A stretch of DNA of 60,685 nt from NCBI GenBank assembly GCA_964442745.1, contig CAYUAI010000018.1, forward strand, positions 1 to 60,685. The letters run 5' to 3'. This DNA comes from CAYUAI01 sp964442745 (GTDB lineage: Bacteria; Pseudomonadota; Gammaproteobacteria; S012-40). Under the pieces are notes generated by a model. The model was not told the origin of the DNA, ran no database searches, and worked only from the letters and a program-made list of their open reading frames with translations. Numbering within the stretch: the stretch's first letter is position 1; every line of letters starts with the position of its first letter. Below are positions 1 through 7,615 of this stretch, piece after piece. Position numbers and translations under genes: made by a program.

Positions 1-94
1 GATTAAATCATTTTTTAAAGAGCCAACGGTATCCTTTGCTGCGGCCTAGTTAGTACGACAGCGTCATGATGAATTTGCTGAAGCTTTTCCTTAC

Positions 95-1063
95 ATGTCC
101 TTATGGGAAGCGAAACAAATTGCTGAAGTTGAGCCTAATGTAGCACTCACCAATGGCCAAAGACGCCCGGAACCGATTATTGCAAGTGGCTGTACTAACC
201 GAATTTGCGCGGTAGACTATGGTCAACTTTCCCATTCCTTTGCACACAATGCGGAAAATGAATCATTACCTACCCAAGTATGCCTCAATACCAAAGTGGA
301 TGAAATTCACCAAACCGGTGATTATTTTACCATTACTGCTCAGGGTGACACATACACGGCTGAGTACGTTGTAGTATCCGCCGGCCCTCATAGTTTATTA
401 TTTGCTCACCGAATGGGGTACGGACTTGAGTATTCTGTATTGCCTATCGCCGGTAGTTTTTACTTTATACCCAAAAAAGTTAATGGCAAAGTCTATACGG
501 TACAAAATGATAAATTGCCTTTTGCTGCCATGCATGTCGATCCTGATGTCACGGAACCTAATCTTTCTCGATTAGGGCCAACCGCATTGATTCTGCCAAA
601 ATTAGAACGTTATCGACCGGGATCCATTCGTGAATTTTTAGAAGCACTAAAGCCAAATTATTGTGTTGCAAAAATTTTTTGGGATTTATTCAAAGATTCC
701 ACAATACGTGCCTATATGATTAAAAATATTCTATTTGAAGTCCCTGTTATACGGCGGCGTTTATTTTTAAAAGATGCCCAAAAAATCATTCCATCACTTA
801 AACTCAGCGACTTACAATACGCTCATGGCGTTGGCGGTCTACGACCACAAGTCATTGATCGTGTCGTCGGGCAGCTCAAACTCGGTGCGGCCACCATCAA
901 TCCAGATAAAGCGATTTTATTCAACCTGACCCCTTCGCCTGGCGCTACTAATTGTCTCGGAAATGCCTATTTAGATGCACTTGAGGTAACCCGGTATCTC
1001 AATGTCAGTTTCAAACAAGATCAAGTGATTGACGAATTATTCAATGGATATGATATCCGTTAA
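95..1063 (+). CDS. Malate:quinone oxidoreductase-like FAD-dependent oxidoreductase, 3' part (probably broken gene)
   Basis: The 322 residues look like the middle and C-terminal part of an Mqo/DAO-type flavoprotein, which in the family oxidises a hydroxy acid such as malate and passes electrons to quinone at the inner membrane. Supporting stretches are EYVVVSAGPHS (FAD-fold strand), YTVQNDKLPFAAMHVDPD, RLGPTALILPK and the C-terminal GGLRPQ and NLTPSPGAT. The N-terminal dinucleotide-binding GxGxxG motif is absent. The same frame stays open back to base 2 except for one TAG at 47-49, and the residues after that stop (RQRHDEFAEAFPYM, running into LWEA) still look family-like. ATG 95 is therefore only the first start after the stop. 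I infer a nonsense-disrupted gene whose 5' end lies outside the window; a sequencing error is the alternative. It shares TCA context with fumarase and citrate synthase downstream. Confidence 0.7.
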   Translation: MSLWEAKQIAEVEPNVALTNGQRRPEPIIASGCTNRICAVDYGQLSHSFAHNAENESLPTQVCLNTKVDEIHQTGDYFTITAQGDTYTAEYVVVSAGPHSLLFAHRMGYGLEYSVLPIAGSFYFIPKKVNGKVYTVQNDKLPFAAMHVDPDVTEPNLSRLGPTALILPKLERYRPGSIREFLEALKPNYCVAKIFWDLFKDSTIRAYMIKNILFEVPVIRRRLFLKDAQKIIPSLKLSDLQYAHGVGGLRPQVIDRVVGQLKLGAATINPDKAILFNLTPSPGATNCLGNAYLDALEVTRYLNVSFKQDQVIDELFNGYDIR

Positions 1064-1222
1064 TGTCTCGTTATCAATCTAGTAACGCTCAAAATTACCA
1101 TTAATGCATAGAAAAGGCATTCCGTGTTGGTGGGACCGTTATACGATGGTGTCACGAGGGTATGCTGGGTCGAAGACTCAATACAGAAAGCGGGTGTGAA
1201 AGAATTTACTCCAGAGAGGAAA

Positions 1223-2683
1223 TTAAACAAGGTATTTTTTTATATACTCAATATCTAAGTTCGTCGCTACACAATCAGCCACTCGGTTGATGTTGGTTTC
1301 TCTAATTTGATTGTAATCTTCGGTGCTTGATGGGGTGAGTCCGGCCCATTGAAGCAAAGTACAACACGCCTCTGCGGTTTCAAATAAACCATGTAAATAG
1401 GTGCCGATAATTTGTCGATCTTTGGATATGGCACCGTCGTAAGTACCGTCTTCAAATTGTATAACTGGGCGTTGCAGTGCGTTACCTTGACAGCTACCCA
1501 TGTGGATTTCATAACCACTTATCTTGGCGCCATTGTCAAGCCAGTGACCTGCGCGTTGCATTAGTTTTTTATGGTTTGATAAATGGGTGTCTAGGTCTAA
1601 TAAACCCAAACCTGGGTATTGGCCTGGGGTTGTTTCAACACCGAGTGGGTCTGATATAGTGTTACCTAGCATCTGAAACCCGCCGCAAATACCCAGGAGT
1701 TTTCCGCCGTAGCGCAAGTGGCGTTTGATGCAGTCAGTCCAACCATTTTCGGCTAGCCAGGCCAGGTCGAGCACGACATTTTTGCTGCCGGGTAAAATAA
1801 TTAAGTCAGCTTCTGGACGGTTGGGTGGCTGTTTTTGCCATTGCAAGCTGACTTCTGGATGGCAGCGTAATGGATCAAAGTCAGTGTGATTGCTGGTTCT
1901 TGGAGTGGCTGGAATCAGCACTTTTAATGCGTTGTGATGGGATGCTTGAAAATGATTGGCGTTGGCTAGGCTATCTTCGGCATCAAGTAATAGGTTGGGA
2001 AGATAGGGCAATACCCCTAACACGGGTTTTTGGGTTTTTTGTTCTAACCACTGTAGGCCACTGGTCAATAGTTTCACATCCCCACGAAAACGATTAATGA
2101 CAAAACCGATCACGCGTTTCTGCTCTGAACTAGACAAGAGTGCCAGGGTACCAACAATTTGTGCGAAAACCCCACCGCGATCAATGTCAGCCACCAAGAT
2201 GACCGGACAATCAATTTTTTCAGCAAAACCCATGTTAGCGATATCGTGTTCTCGCAAATTTATTTCGGCCGGACTGCCGGCGCCTTCGGCAATCACCCGT
2301 TGATATTGTGTCAACAAGCGTTGGTGGGCGGTGAGCACGTCATCCATCACTTTGGGTTTGTAGCGGTGATATTGTTCCGCGGTCATATTTGAGTGAGCTT
2401 TGCCCTGGATAATCACTTGGGCACCTTGGTCGGTATTGGGTTTTAATAGAATCGGATTCATGTCGGTGTGGGCTTCGATACCACAGGCTTGTGCTTGTAA
2501 GGCTTGTGCACGGCCGATTTCTCCACCGTCGATGGTCACGGCGCTATTGAGTGCCATATTTTGTGGTTTAAAGGGAGCGACCTGGATACCCATGCGTAAA
2601 AAAATACGGCACAGGGCGGTGACGATGGTGCTTTTCCCTGCATCGGAGGAAGTGCCTTGTATCATTAAGGTATTGTGGTTCAT
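1223..2683 (-). CDS. cobQ: Cobyric acid synthase (adenosylcobyrate amidating)
   Basis: This enzyme amidates the b, d, e and g carboxylates of adenosylcobyrinate a,c-diamide using glutamine and ATP, in cobalamin biosynthesis. At 486 aa it has the usual family length. The N-terminal BioD/DRTGG-like ATPase begins MIQGTSSDAGKST with a P-loop variant, followed by PFKPQNMALNS. The C-terminal glutamine amidotransferase has the nucleophile motif LLGICGGFQMLG and the downstream GTYLHGLFE. It is the last gene of the minus-strand run and starts 42 nt after the class I amidotransferase gene stops, so co-transcription is likely. No cobalamin riboswitch and no other cob gene is visible in the window, which suggests a scattered pathway or salvage. 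No clear Shine-Dalgarno sequence precedes the ATG. Confidence 0.95.
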   Translation of the reverse strand: MNHNTLMIQGTSSDAGKSTIVTALCRIFLRMGIQVAPFKPQNMALNSAVTIDGGEIGRAQALQAQACGIEAHTDMNPILLKPNTDQGAQVIIQGKAHSNMTAEQYHRYKPKVMDDVLTAHQRLLTQYQRVIAEGAGSPAEINLREHDIANMGFAEKIDCPVILVADIDRGGVFAQIVGTLALLSSSEQKRVIGFVINRFRGDVKLLTSGLQWLEQKTQKPVLGVLPYLPNLLLDAEDSLANANHFQASHHNALKVLIPATPRTSNHTDFDPLRCHPEVSLQWQKQPPNRPEADLIILPGSKNVVLDLAWLAENGWTDCIKRHLRYGGKLLGICGGFQMLGNTISDPLGVETTPGQYPGLGLLDLDTHLSNHKKLMQRAGHWLDNGAKISGYEIHMGSCQGNALQRPVIQFEDGTYDGAISKDRQIIGTYLHGLFETAEACCTLLQWAGLTPSSTEDYNQIRETNINRVADCVATNLDIEYIKKYLV

Positions 2684-2725
2684 GGGATGTATATTGGCCT
2701 AGCAGTTGATGATATTATCAGGTGT

Positions 2726-3430
2726 TTACTTTGGCGCGATAAAGGCCAATATCCATTGGGCAAGTAAATTGTCATCTACCGATTGTTGCAAGCTGTTTTT
2801 TCCTTGTTGGTAAGTTAGCTGACCGATGTTTTCTGCTCGATGATCCATGAGGGTGACTGCATAATCTTTGCTAAATTCGGGGTGACCTTGCAGTGATAAA
2901 ATATGATGACCGATTTGATACATGGCGTTAGGGCAGAAGCTGTCGCCCGCTAATAACTCGGCCTGTTTGGGTAGTTTGATGACTTGATCTTGATGGCTAA
3001 CTAGCAATGAATATGTTGATTTAAGTGGATACATCCAAGTCTTAATGTGCTTGATCGGCATGTTTGCTACACCGACGCCCCAGCCAGCATCGGCTTTTTG
3101 AGTTTCTCCACCTAAGGCTTGAGCGATGAGTTGGTGGCCGAAACAAATCCCGATCAGTTTTATTTTTTGTGAGTCTAGCCTTTTGATATAGTCATTCAGT
3201 GTGGATATCCACGGCGTATCATGATACGCGCTTGCTTTACTGCCCGTCGTAATATATCCATCGCAATCAGCCATATTATCTGGGTAGTGGCCTTGTGTTA
3301 CATCAAATATACGAAACTCAAGTGTATTGTCTATGCGGCTAAACAGTTCCATCAGCATCTCAGGATAATTACCGAACTGGGGTTGATATTGGGGTAATAC
3401 GTTATCACATTGCAAAATACCGAGTTTCAT
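2726..3430 (-). CDS. Class I glutamine amidotransferase domain protein (possible gamma-glutamyl hydrolase)
   Basis: A stand-alone GATase1 domain of 234 aa, of the GMP-synthase-like type. The nucleophile elbow GICFGHQLIAQALGG supplies the Cys, and LQGHPEF supplies the His and Glu of the triad. The ATG overlaps the stop of the alcohol dehydrogenase gene upstream (ATGA), indicating translational coupling. Free-standing members of this family often hydrolyse gamma-glutamyl amides. Next to a GS-like ligase, an alcohol dehydrogenase and an aldehyde dehydrogenase, I infer removal of a gamma-glutamyl group at the end of a catabolic route, the job PuuD does in putrescine breakdown. It is of the PF00117 type and not obviously PuuD itself. 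The substrate is unknown. Confidence 0.8.
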   Translation of the reverse strand: MKLGILQCDNVLPQYQPQFGNYPEMLMELFSRIDNTLEFRIFDVTQGHYPDNMADCDGYITTGSKASAYHDTPWISTLNDYIKRLDSQKIKLIGICFGHQLIAQALGGETQKADAGWGVGVANMPIKHIKTWMYPLKSTYSLLVSHQDQVIKLPKQAELLAGDSFCPNAMYQIGHHILSLQGHPEFSKDYAVTLMDHRAENIGQLTYQQGKNSLQQSVDDNLLAQWILAFIAPK

Positions 3431-4578
3431 GCGGCCGCCTTGAATACGCTGAGAAAATCAGTTTGAGTCAGCGGGATCATGTTGGTTAAGTGGCAAGGGT
3501 CTTGGAGTGCAAGCTGACTGAGTTTTTCGAAAGCTTGTTCGGGTATGCCATGCTGGCATAAACCGAGCGTGATGCCCAGTGCTTCAACAAATTGATGTAA
3601 TGTCTTGCTTAGCTGTGGTTTGCCAAGTCCGGCGTCATGGAATAATTGGTTAATCACCGCGAGTTTATGCTGATTGCTGTCAGTCAGCGATTGCTGTTCT
3701 AAATACTGGATGGCATAAGGTAACAACAGGGCATTGGCCAGGCCGTGATGGGTATCAAATTCAGCCGACAGTGGATGGGCCATGGAATGTATCATGCCTA
3801 AACCTTTTTGGAAGGCGGTGGCACCCATGGTCGCCGCTAGTAACATTTTCGCTCGGGCTTCGCTATTATCGCCGTGCTGCGTGGCAATGGGTAGATTTTC
3901 AATGATGAGTTTTATGCCTTCGATGGCAATCCCTGCTGCCATGGGGTGAAATATCGGAGAAAAATACGCCTCTAAACAATGCGTAAAGGCATCAATACCG
4001 GTAGCAGCGGTAATAGATGGCGGCAGTTTGAGGGTGACGGCGGGTTCTAATACCGCAATTTTTGGCAATAGGTCAGGGTGAAAGATAATGGTTTTTTTGC
4101 CCGTTTCTTTAACAATAATGACTCCAGCACGTCCGACTTCACTGCCAGTGCCCGCGGTGGTTGGAATCGCGTAGAGGGGTGGCATGGGCTGATTTATTAA
4201 CGCATCACCGCCTTTAGTATCATCGTATTGGCTGAGTGGTTCAGGATGAGTGGCTAACACTTTAATGGCTTTGGCGATATCCATGGGGGCGCCGCCGCCC
4301 ATAGCCACAATGCAATCACATTGCTGGTTGAGAAATACCTGTTTGCCTTTAATAACATCGTCTTCAATGGGGTTGGGGTGACCATCGGAGAAGAGGGTAT
4401 AGGGGATTTTTTGATTATCCAAAGGAGTGGTTAACCGTTTAATGATACCCAAATCGACGAGCATTTTATCGGTGACAATCAATATTTTTTGATAGTTTTT
4501 TTTCGCCAAAACATCAATGAATTTTTGTAAAGCACCTTCGCCATAATAAATGAGCGTCGGAAAGTTGAATTGTTGCAT
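3427..4578 (-). CDS. Iron-containing alcohol dehydrogenase
   Basis: A 383-aa group III NAD(P)-dependent alcohol dehydrogenase. The N-terminal half has the nucleotide-binding motif AMGGGAPMDIAKA. The central IPTTAGTGSEVG and the metal site GIDAFTHCLEAY plus HSMAHPLSAEFDTHHG provide the Asp and three His ligands of Fe(II). The ATG is preceded by AGGA at good spacing, and the gene lies 15 nt after the glutamine-synthetase-like gene. The family reduces aldehydes or oxidises primary alcohols. In this operon it could oxidise the alcohol of a gamma-glutamylated amino alcohol to the aldehyde used by the dehydrogenase encoded first in the operon. The substrate is inferred from context only. Confidence 0.92.
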   Translation of the reverse strand: MQQFNFPTLIYYGEGALQKFIDVLAKKNYQKILIVTDKMLVDLGIIKRLTTPLDNQKIPYTLFSDGHPNPIEDDVIKGKQVFLNQQCDCIVAMGGGAPMDIAKAIKVLATHPEPLSQYDDTKGGDALINQPMPPLYAIPTTAGTGSEVGRAGVIIVKETGKKTIIFHPDLLPKIAVLEPAVTLKLPPSITAATGIDAFTHCLEAYFSPIFHPMAAGIAIEGIKLIIENLPIATQHGDNSEARAKMLLAATMGATAFQKGLGMIHSMAHPLSAEFDTHHGLANALLLPYAIQYLEQQSLTDSNQHKLAVINQLFHDAGLGKPQLSKTLHQFVEALGITLGLCQHGIPEQAFEKLSQLALQDPCHLTNMIPLTQTDFLSVFKAAA

Positions 4579-4593
4579 ACGAAGAATTCCTCG

Positions 4594-5979
4594 TTAAATA
4601 ATTTCAAGATAACGTTGCAGTTGCCAATCATTGATATGGCGCTCGTATTCGCGGATTTCCCAATCGCGGCTGGCAGTAAAGTGCTCAACAAAGGGGTTGC
4701 CGAAAACCTCTTGTGCGTCAGCGGATTGGGTTAATGCGAAGTTGGCGTCACGGAGGTTGCTAAATAATTGCAATGATTCACTAAGTTCATGTTGATGCTC
4801 ATAAGCATTGCCTGGTATCGCCTCGGTGAGTTTTAATTTTTTTTGGATGCCTAACAAACCGGAACCAATGCAGGCGGCGGCCACCAGGTAAGGGTTGGCA
4901 TCTGCCGCACTGAGTCTAAATTCTAAGCGTTGTGATTTTTCTGTGCCTGGAATCACTCTTAATGCTGTCGTGCGATTATCGACGCCCCAACTGGCGGCGG
5001 TGGGTGCCCAGGCGCCTTTGACGAGTCGAGTGTAACTGTTGATGGTTGGTGCATATAAGGCGAGAAAGGGTCTTAAATAGGTTTGTACGCCGGCGACATA
5101 GTGACGCATTAAATCGCTCATCTGATTTTTATGATTGTCGTCATAAAATAAGTTATGTCCGGTGTTTAAGTCAATCATCGACTGGTGGCAATGACCGCTT
5201 TGCCCAGGATAGTTCATCGACCATTTTGCCATGAAAGTGGCGAGCATATTACGTTTTTGAAAAAAAGCTTTGCTGAAGGTCTTGAATAGCGTGGCTTTGT
5301 CACAGGCGTTTAATGCGGTATCGTATTTAATGGCTGCCTCCCAAACTCCAGGTCCTGTTTCACAGTGCAAACCTTCTAATTCACAATCGAGGGATAGATG
5401 ATACTCCATGAACGTATCAAAGAGTTCCGAATAGGTTGCTGTGCGAAGTATGGAATAACCAAAATTTCCAGGCGATAATGGCGTTAGCTGTTGGTAGTGT
5501 TTTTCTTTGGCAGAGTGAGGGTTTTCATTAAAAATAAAAAACTCATATTCGAAAGCTAATTGAAAACCATAACCTAATTCCTCACCTTTGGCTAATATAG
5601 CTTTTAGCACATTACGTGGACAAATGGGGTGGGTGGTCTGATTGTCCGGTGCGGAGAGTTCTGCAATAAAATAAGGAATGTTATTTTCCTCAATCAATCG
5701 TCGTTCACTAGCGAGATCAATATGATAAGGTGCATCAGGAAAAGCGGTATGCCATCCCGTAAATGAAGCATTATCGTAGAGTTGATCATTGACATCCCAG
5801 CCAAAAATGCAATCACAAAAACCGGCTGAGTCATGAGCTAGGCCGGAAAATTTTTCCAGGCTGAGATATTTGCCACGGATGACGCCATCCATGTCGGTGA
5901 TGCCTAATTTAACCCGTTTAATGTTTTGCTTTTTATAGATATCGAGCTTTTGTTGTATTGTCGGTTTTCTGTTGGTCAT
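4594..5979 (-). CDS. Glutamine synthetase family protein (gamma-glutamyl-amine ligase type)
   Basis: This 461-aa protein belongs to the glutamine-synthetase superfamily but is not canonical GlnA: it opens with VKLGITDMDGVIRGKYLS, typical of the PuuA/GlnA3/GlnA4/IpuC branch that ligates glutamate to amines. The catalytic domain shows the metal-binding AFEYEFFIF, the GPGVWEAAI loop, NYPGQSGHCHQS and the late NPYLVAAACIGSGLLGI. It would use ATP to make a gamma-glutamyl amide of an amine or amino alcohol in the cytoplasm. A GGAGAAGG Shine-Dalgarno precedes the ATG. The aldehyde dehydrogenase lies 12 nt upstream and the iron alcohol dehydrogenase 15 nt downstream. No adenylylation-type NLY[D/E]LP motif is obvious, consistent with a non-GlnA role. 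Confidence 0.9.
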   Translation of the reverse strand: MTNRKPTIQQKLDIYKKQNIKRVKLGITDMDGVIRGKYLSLEKFSGLAHDSAGFCDCIFGWDVNDQLYDNASFTGWHTAFPDAPYHIDLASERRLIEENNIPYFIAELSAPDNQTTHPICPRNVLKAILAKGEELGYGFQLAFEYEFFIFNENPHSAKEKHYQQLTPLSPGNFGYSILRTATYSELFDTFMEYHLSLDCELEGLHCETGPGVWEAAIKYDTALNACDKATLFKTFSKAFFQKRNMLATFMAKWSMNYPGQSGHCHQSMIDLNTGHNLFYDDNHKNQMSDLMRHYVAGVQTYLRPFLALYAPTINSYTRLVKGAWAPTAASWGVDNRTTALRVIPGTEKSQRLEFRLSAADANPYLVAAACIGSGLLGIQKKLKLTEAIPGNAYEHQHELSESLQLFSNLRDANFALTQSADAQEVFGNPFVEHFTASRDWEIREYERHINDWQLQRYLEII

Positions 5980-5991
5980 AAACCTTCTCCC

Positions 5992-7368
5992 TTAAAGCTT
6001 AAAATGCATGGATTTTCTGCGGGTCAATTGATGAAATCCGTAAGTGGATAAAGAAGAACCTTTACCGCTATTTTTAACGCCTGTCCAGGGAAGTGCGGGA
6101 TCGAGGTAATCACAACGATTCATAAAAACAGTGCCGGCATTCACTTGTTGCGAAAAATCGATGGCGCGTTGTTTGTCGATAGTGTAAATAGCCGCCGTGA
6201 GGCCGTAACTGGAATCATCAATGAGTTTCAATGCTTGTGCATCATTGTCAACGGACATCACGGGCAAAATAGGACCAAAGTTTTCTTCTTGCATGACGAG
6301 CATTTGATGATTGACGTTGCTTAATAAGGTGGGTTCGAAAAAAATAGCGTGGCCAATCGTGCGAGCATGGCCACCACAGATAAGTTCTGCACCTTTATCG
6401 ATGGCATCAGTAATGTGCTGGCTTAATAGTTCGCTGGATTTTGATTTGGCGAGCGGGCCAAGTTGAGTCTCTGTTTGTTTAGGGTCACCGAGTTTATAGT
6501 TTGTTAATATTTTTTTCGCTTCATCGATAAATGCTTGGTAATGACTGGCATGGACATAGACGCGTTCAATACCACAACACGATTGTCCCGCATTATAAAC
6601 GACCCCATCGACGATACTTGCCACCGTCGCGCTTAAGTCGGCATCTTCGGCCACATAGGCAGCGTCTTTTCCGCCAAGTTCTAATTGGCAATCGAGAATG
6701 CGGTGCGCTGTTTTAGCGTAGATTTGCCGGCCTGTATGAACCGACCCGGTGAAAATAATGTGGTCAATACCGCCTTGTTCAATGAGGCGAGTGGCTGTTT
6801 TATGGTCTACGATAATATGCTGTAAAACCGGACAGATATCGGCTAAATTAGCAAATGCTTTTTCGAAATGTTGGCCAATGGAGGGAGTGAGGCTGCTATG
6901 CTTCAAAATAACCGTGTTTCCTGCCAGTAAAGCGGTCATTACGCCATTGATTGCCACCAATAATGGATAATTCCAAGCCGCCATGATGAAAACGACGCCC
7001 AAGGGTTCATGGACGATTTGCCGATGAAAACCGGGTTTATTAGGCAATATTTGCGGTTGCAGTGCGGCTTCGGCGGTCTCACATAAAAAATAGGCTCTTT
7101 CCATAAAGGTATTGATTTCGTGATGGGATTGTATGAGTGGCTTGCCCATTTCTTGAGTGATGTTGATGGCGATTTCATCACGATGCTGCTCAAAATAGTC
7201 CAATGCTTGCTTGAGGTGGGTGACTCGATTCTGGATGGGCAGGCGTTTCCATTGTTGAAAAGCCTCCCGTGCGAGCGAGATTTTGTGTTCGATATCACTA
7301 TTTTCATCCATTATGTATTGGCAGATATCTTGTTGGGTAAAGGGGTTTTTTGTTTTTAAGTATTTCAT
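5992..7368 (-). CDS. NAD(P)-dependent aldehyde dehydrogenase family protein
   Basis: A 458-aa aldehyde dehydrogenase without signal peptide. Visible landmarks are the cofactor-binding segment VVFIMAAWNYPLLVAINGV, the FTGSVHTGRQI loop, the general base in LELGGKDAAYV and the nucleophile Cys in NAGQSCCGIERVYVH. The C-terminal LPWTGVKNSGKG matches the succinate-semialdehyde/PuuC-like branch. It is the first gene of the minus-strand operon, so the promoter should lie just right of 7368. I infer oxidation of a gamma-glutamylated aldehyde to the acid, between the alcohol dehydrogenase and the amidotransferase steps. Family assignment is firm; the substrate is not. Confidence 0.93.
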   Translation of the reverse strand: MKYLKTKNPFTQQDICQYIMDENSDIEHKISLAREAFQQWKRLPIQNRVTHLKQALDYFEQHRDEIAINITQEMGKPLIQSHHEINTFMERAYFLCETAEAALQPQILPNKPGFHRQIVHEPLGVVFIMAAWNYPLLVAINGVMTALLAGNTVILKHSSLTPSIGQHFEKAFANLADICPVLQHIIVDHKTATRLIEQGGIDHIIFTGSVHTGRQIYAKTAHRILDCQLELGGKDAAYVAEDADLSATVASIVDGVVYNAGQSCCGIERVYVHASHYQAFIDEAKKILTNYKLGDPKQTETQLGPLAKSKSSELLSQHITDAIDKGAELICGGHARTIGHAIFFEPTLLSNVNHQMLVMQEENFGPILPVMSVDNDAQALKLIDDSSYGLTAAIYTIDKQRAIDFSQQVNAGTVFMNRCDYLDPALPWTGVKNSGKGSSLSTYGFHQLTRRKSMHFKL

Positions 7369-7561
7369 TTTATTGATTATTTCCTGTTTTTTCGATTACC
7401 AACCATTAAGGAGAGAGATGTGCTTCGGTCTTTGCGCTAAGGCGATAAACGATGTATCCATATGGGTAGTTTAGCGTGCAATGCTAACTTGCTCCATATA
7501 AGGACTGCGATGAAGTGTTTTGAGGGAGATATCGAGGAAAGAAATCAGCCGGATTTGTTTT

Positions 7562-7594
7562 CCCCCTCACATTTTGCCGCAAAATGTGGGGGGG
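7562..7594. repeat. Strong intergenic stem-loop
   Basis: CCCCCTCACATTTT at 7562-7575 pairs with AAAATGTGGGGGGG at 7581-7594 (14 bp with one G-T wobble) around the loop GCCGC. It lies between the 3' end of the secreted-protein gene (minus, ends 7616) and the aldehyde dehydrogenase start (7368). No T-run follows on either strand, so it may be a 3'-end-protecting hairpin rather than a canonical terminator. Confidence 0.5.
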
Positions 7595-7615
7595 AGGGGG
7601 GATGTTGATTATTTT

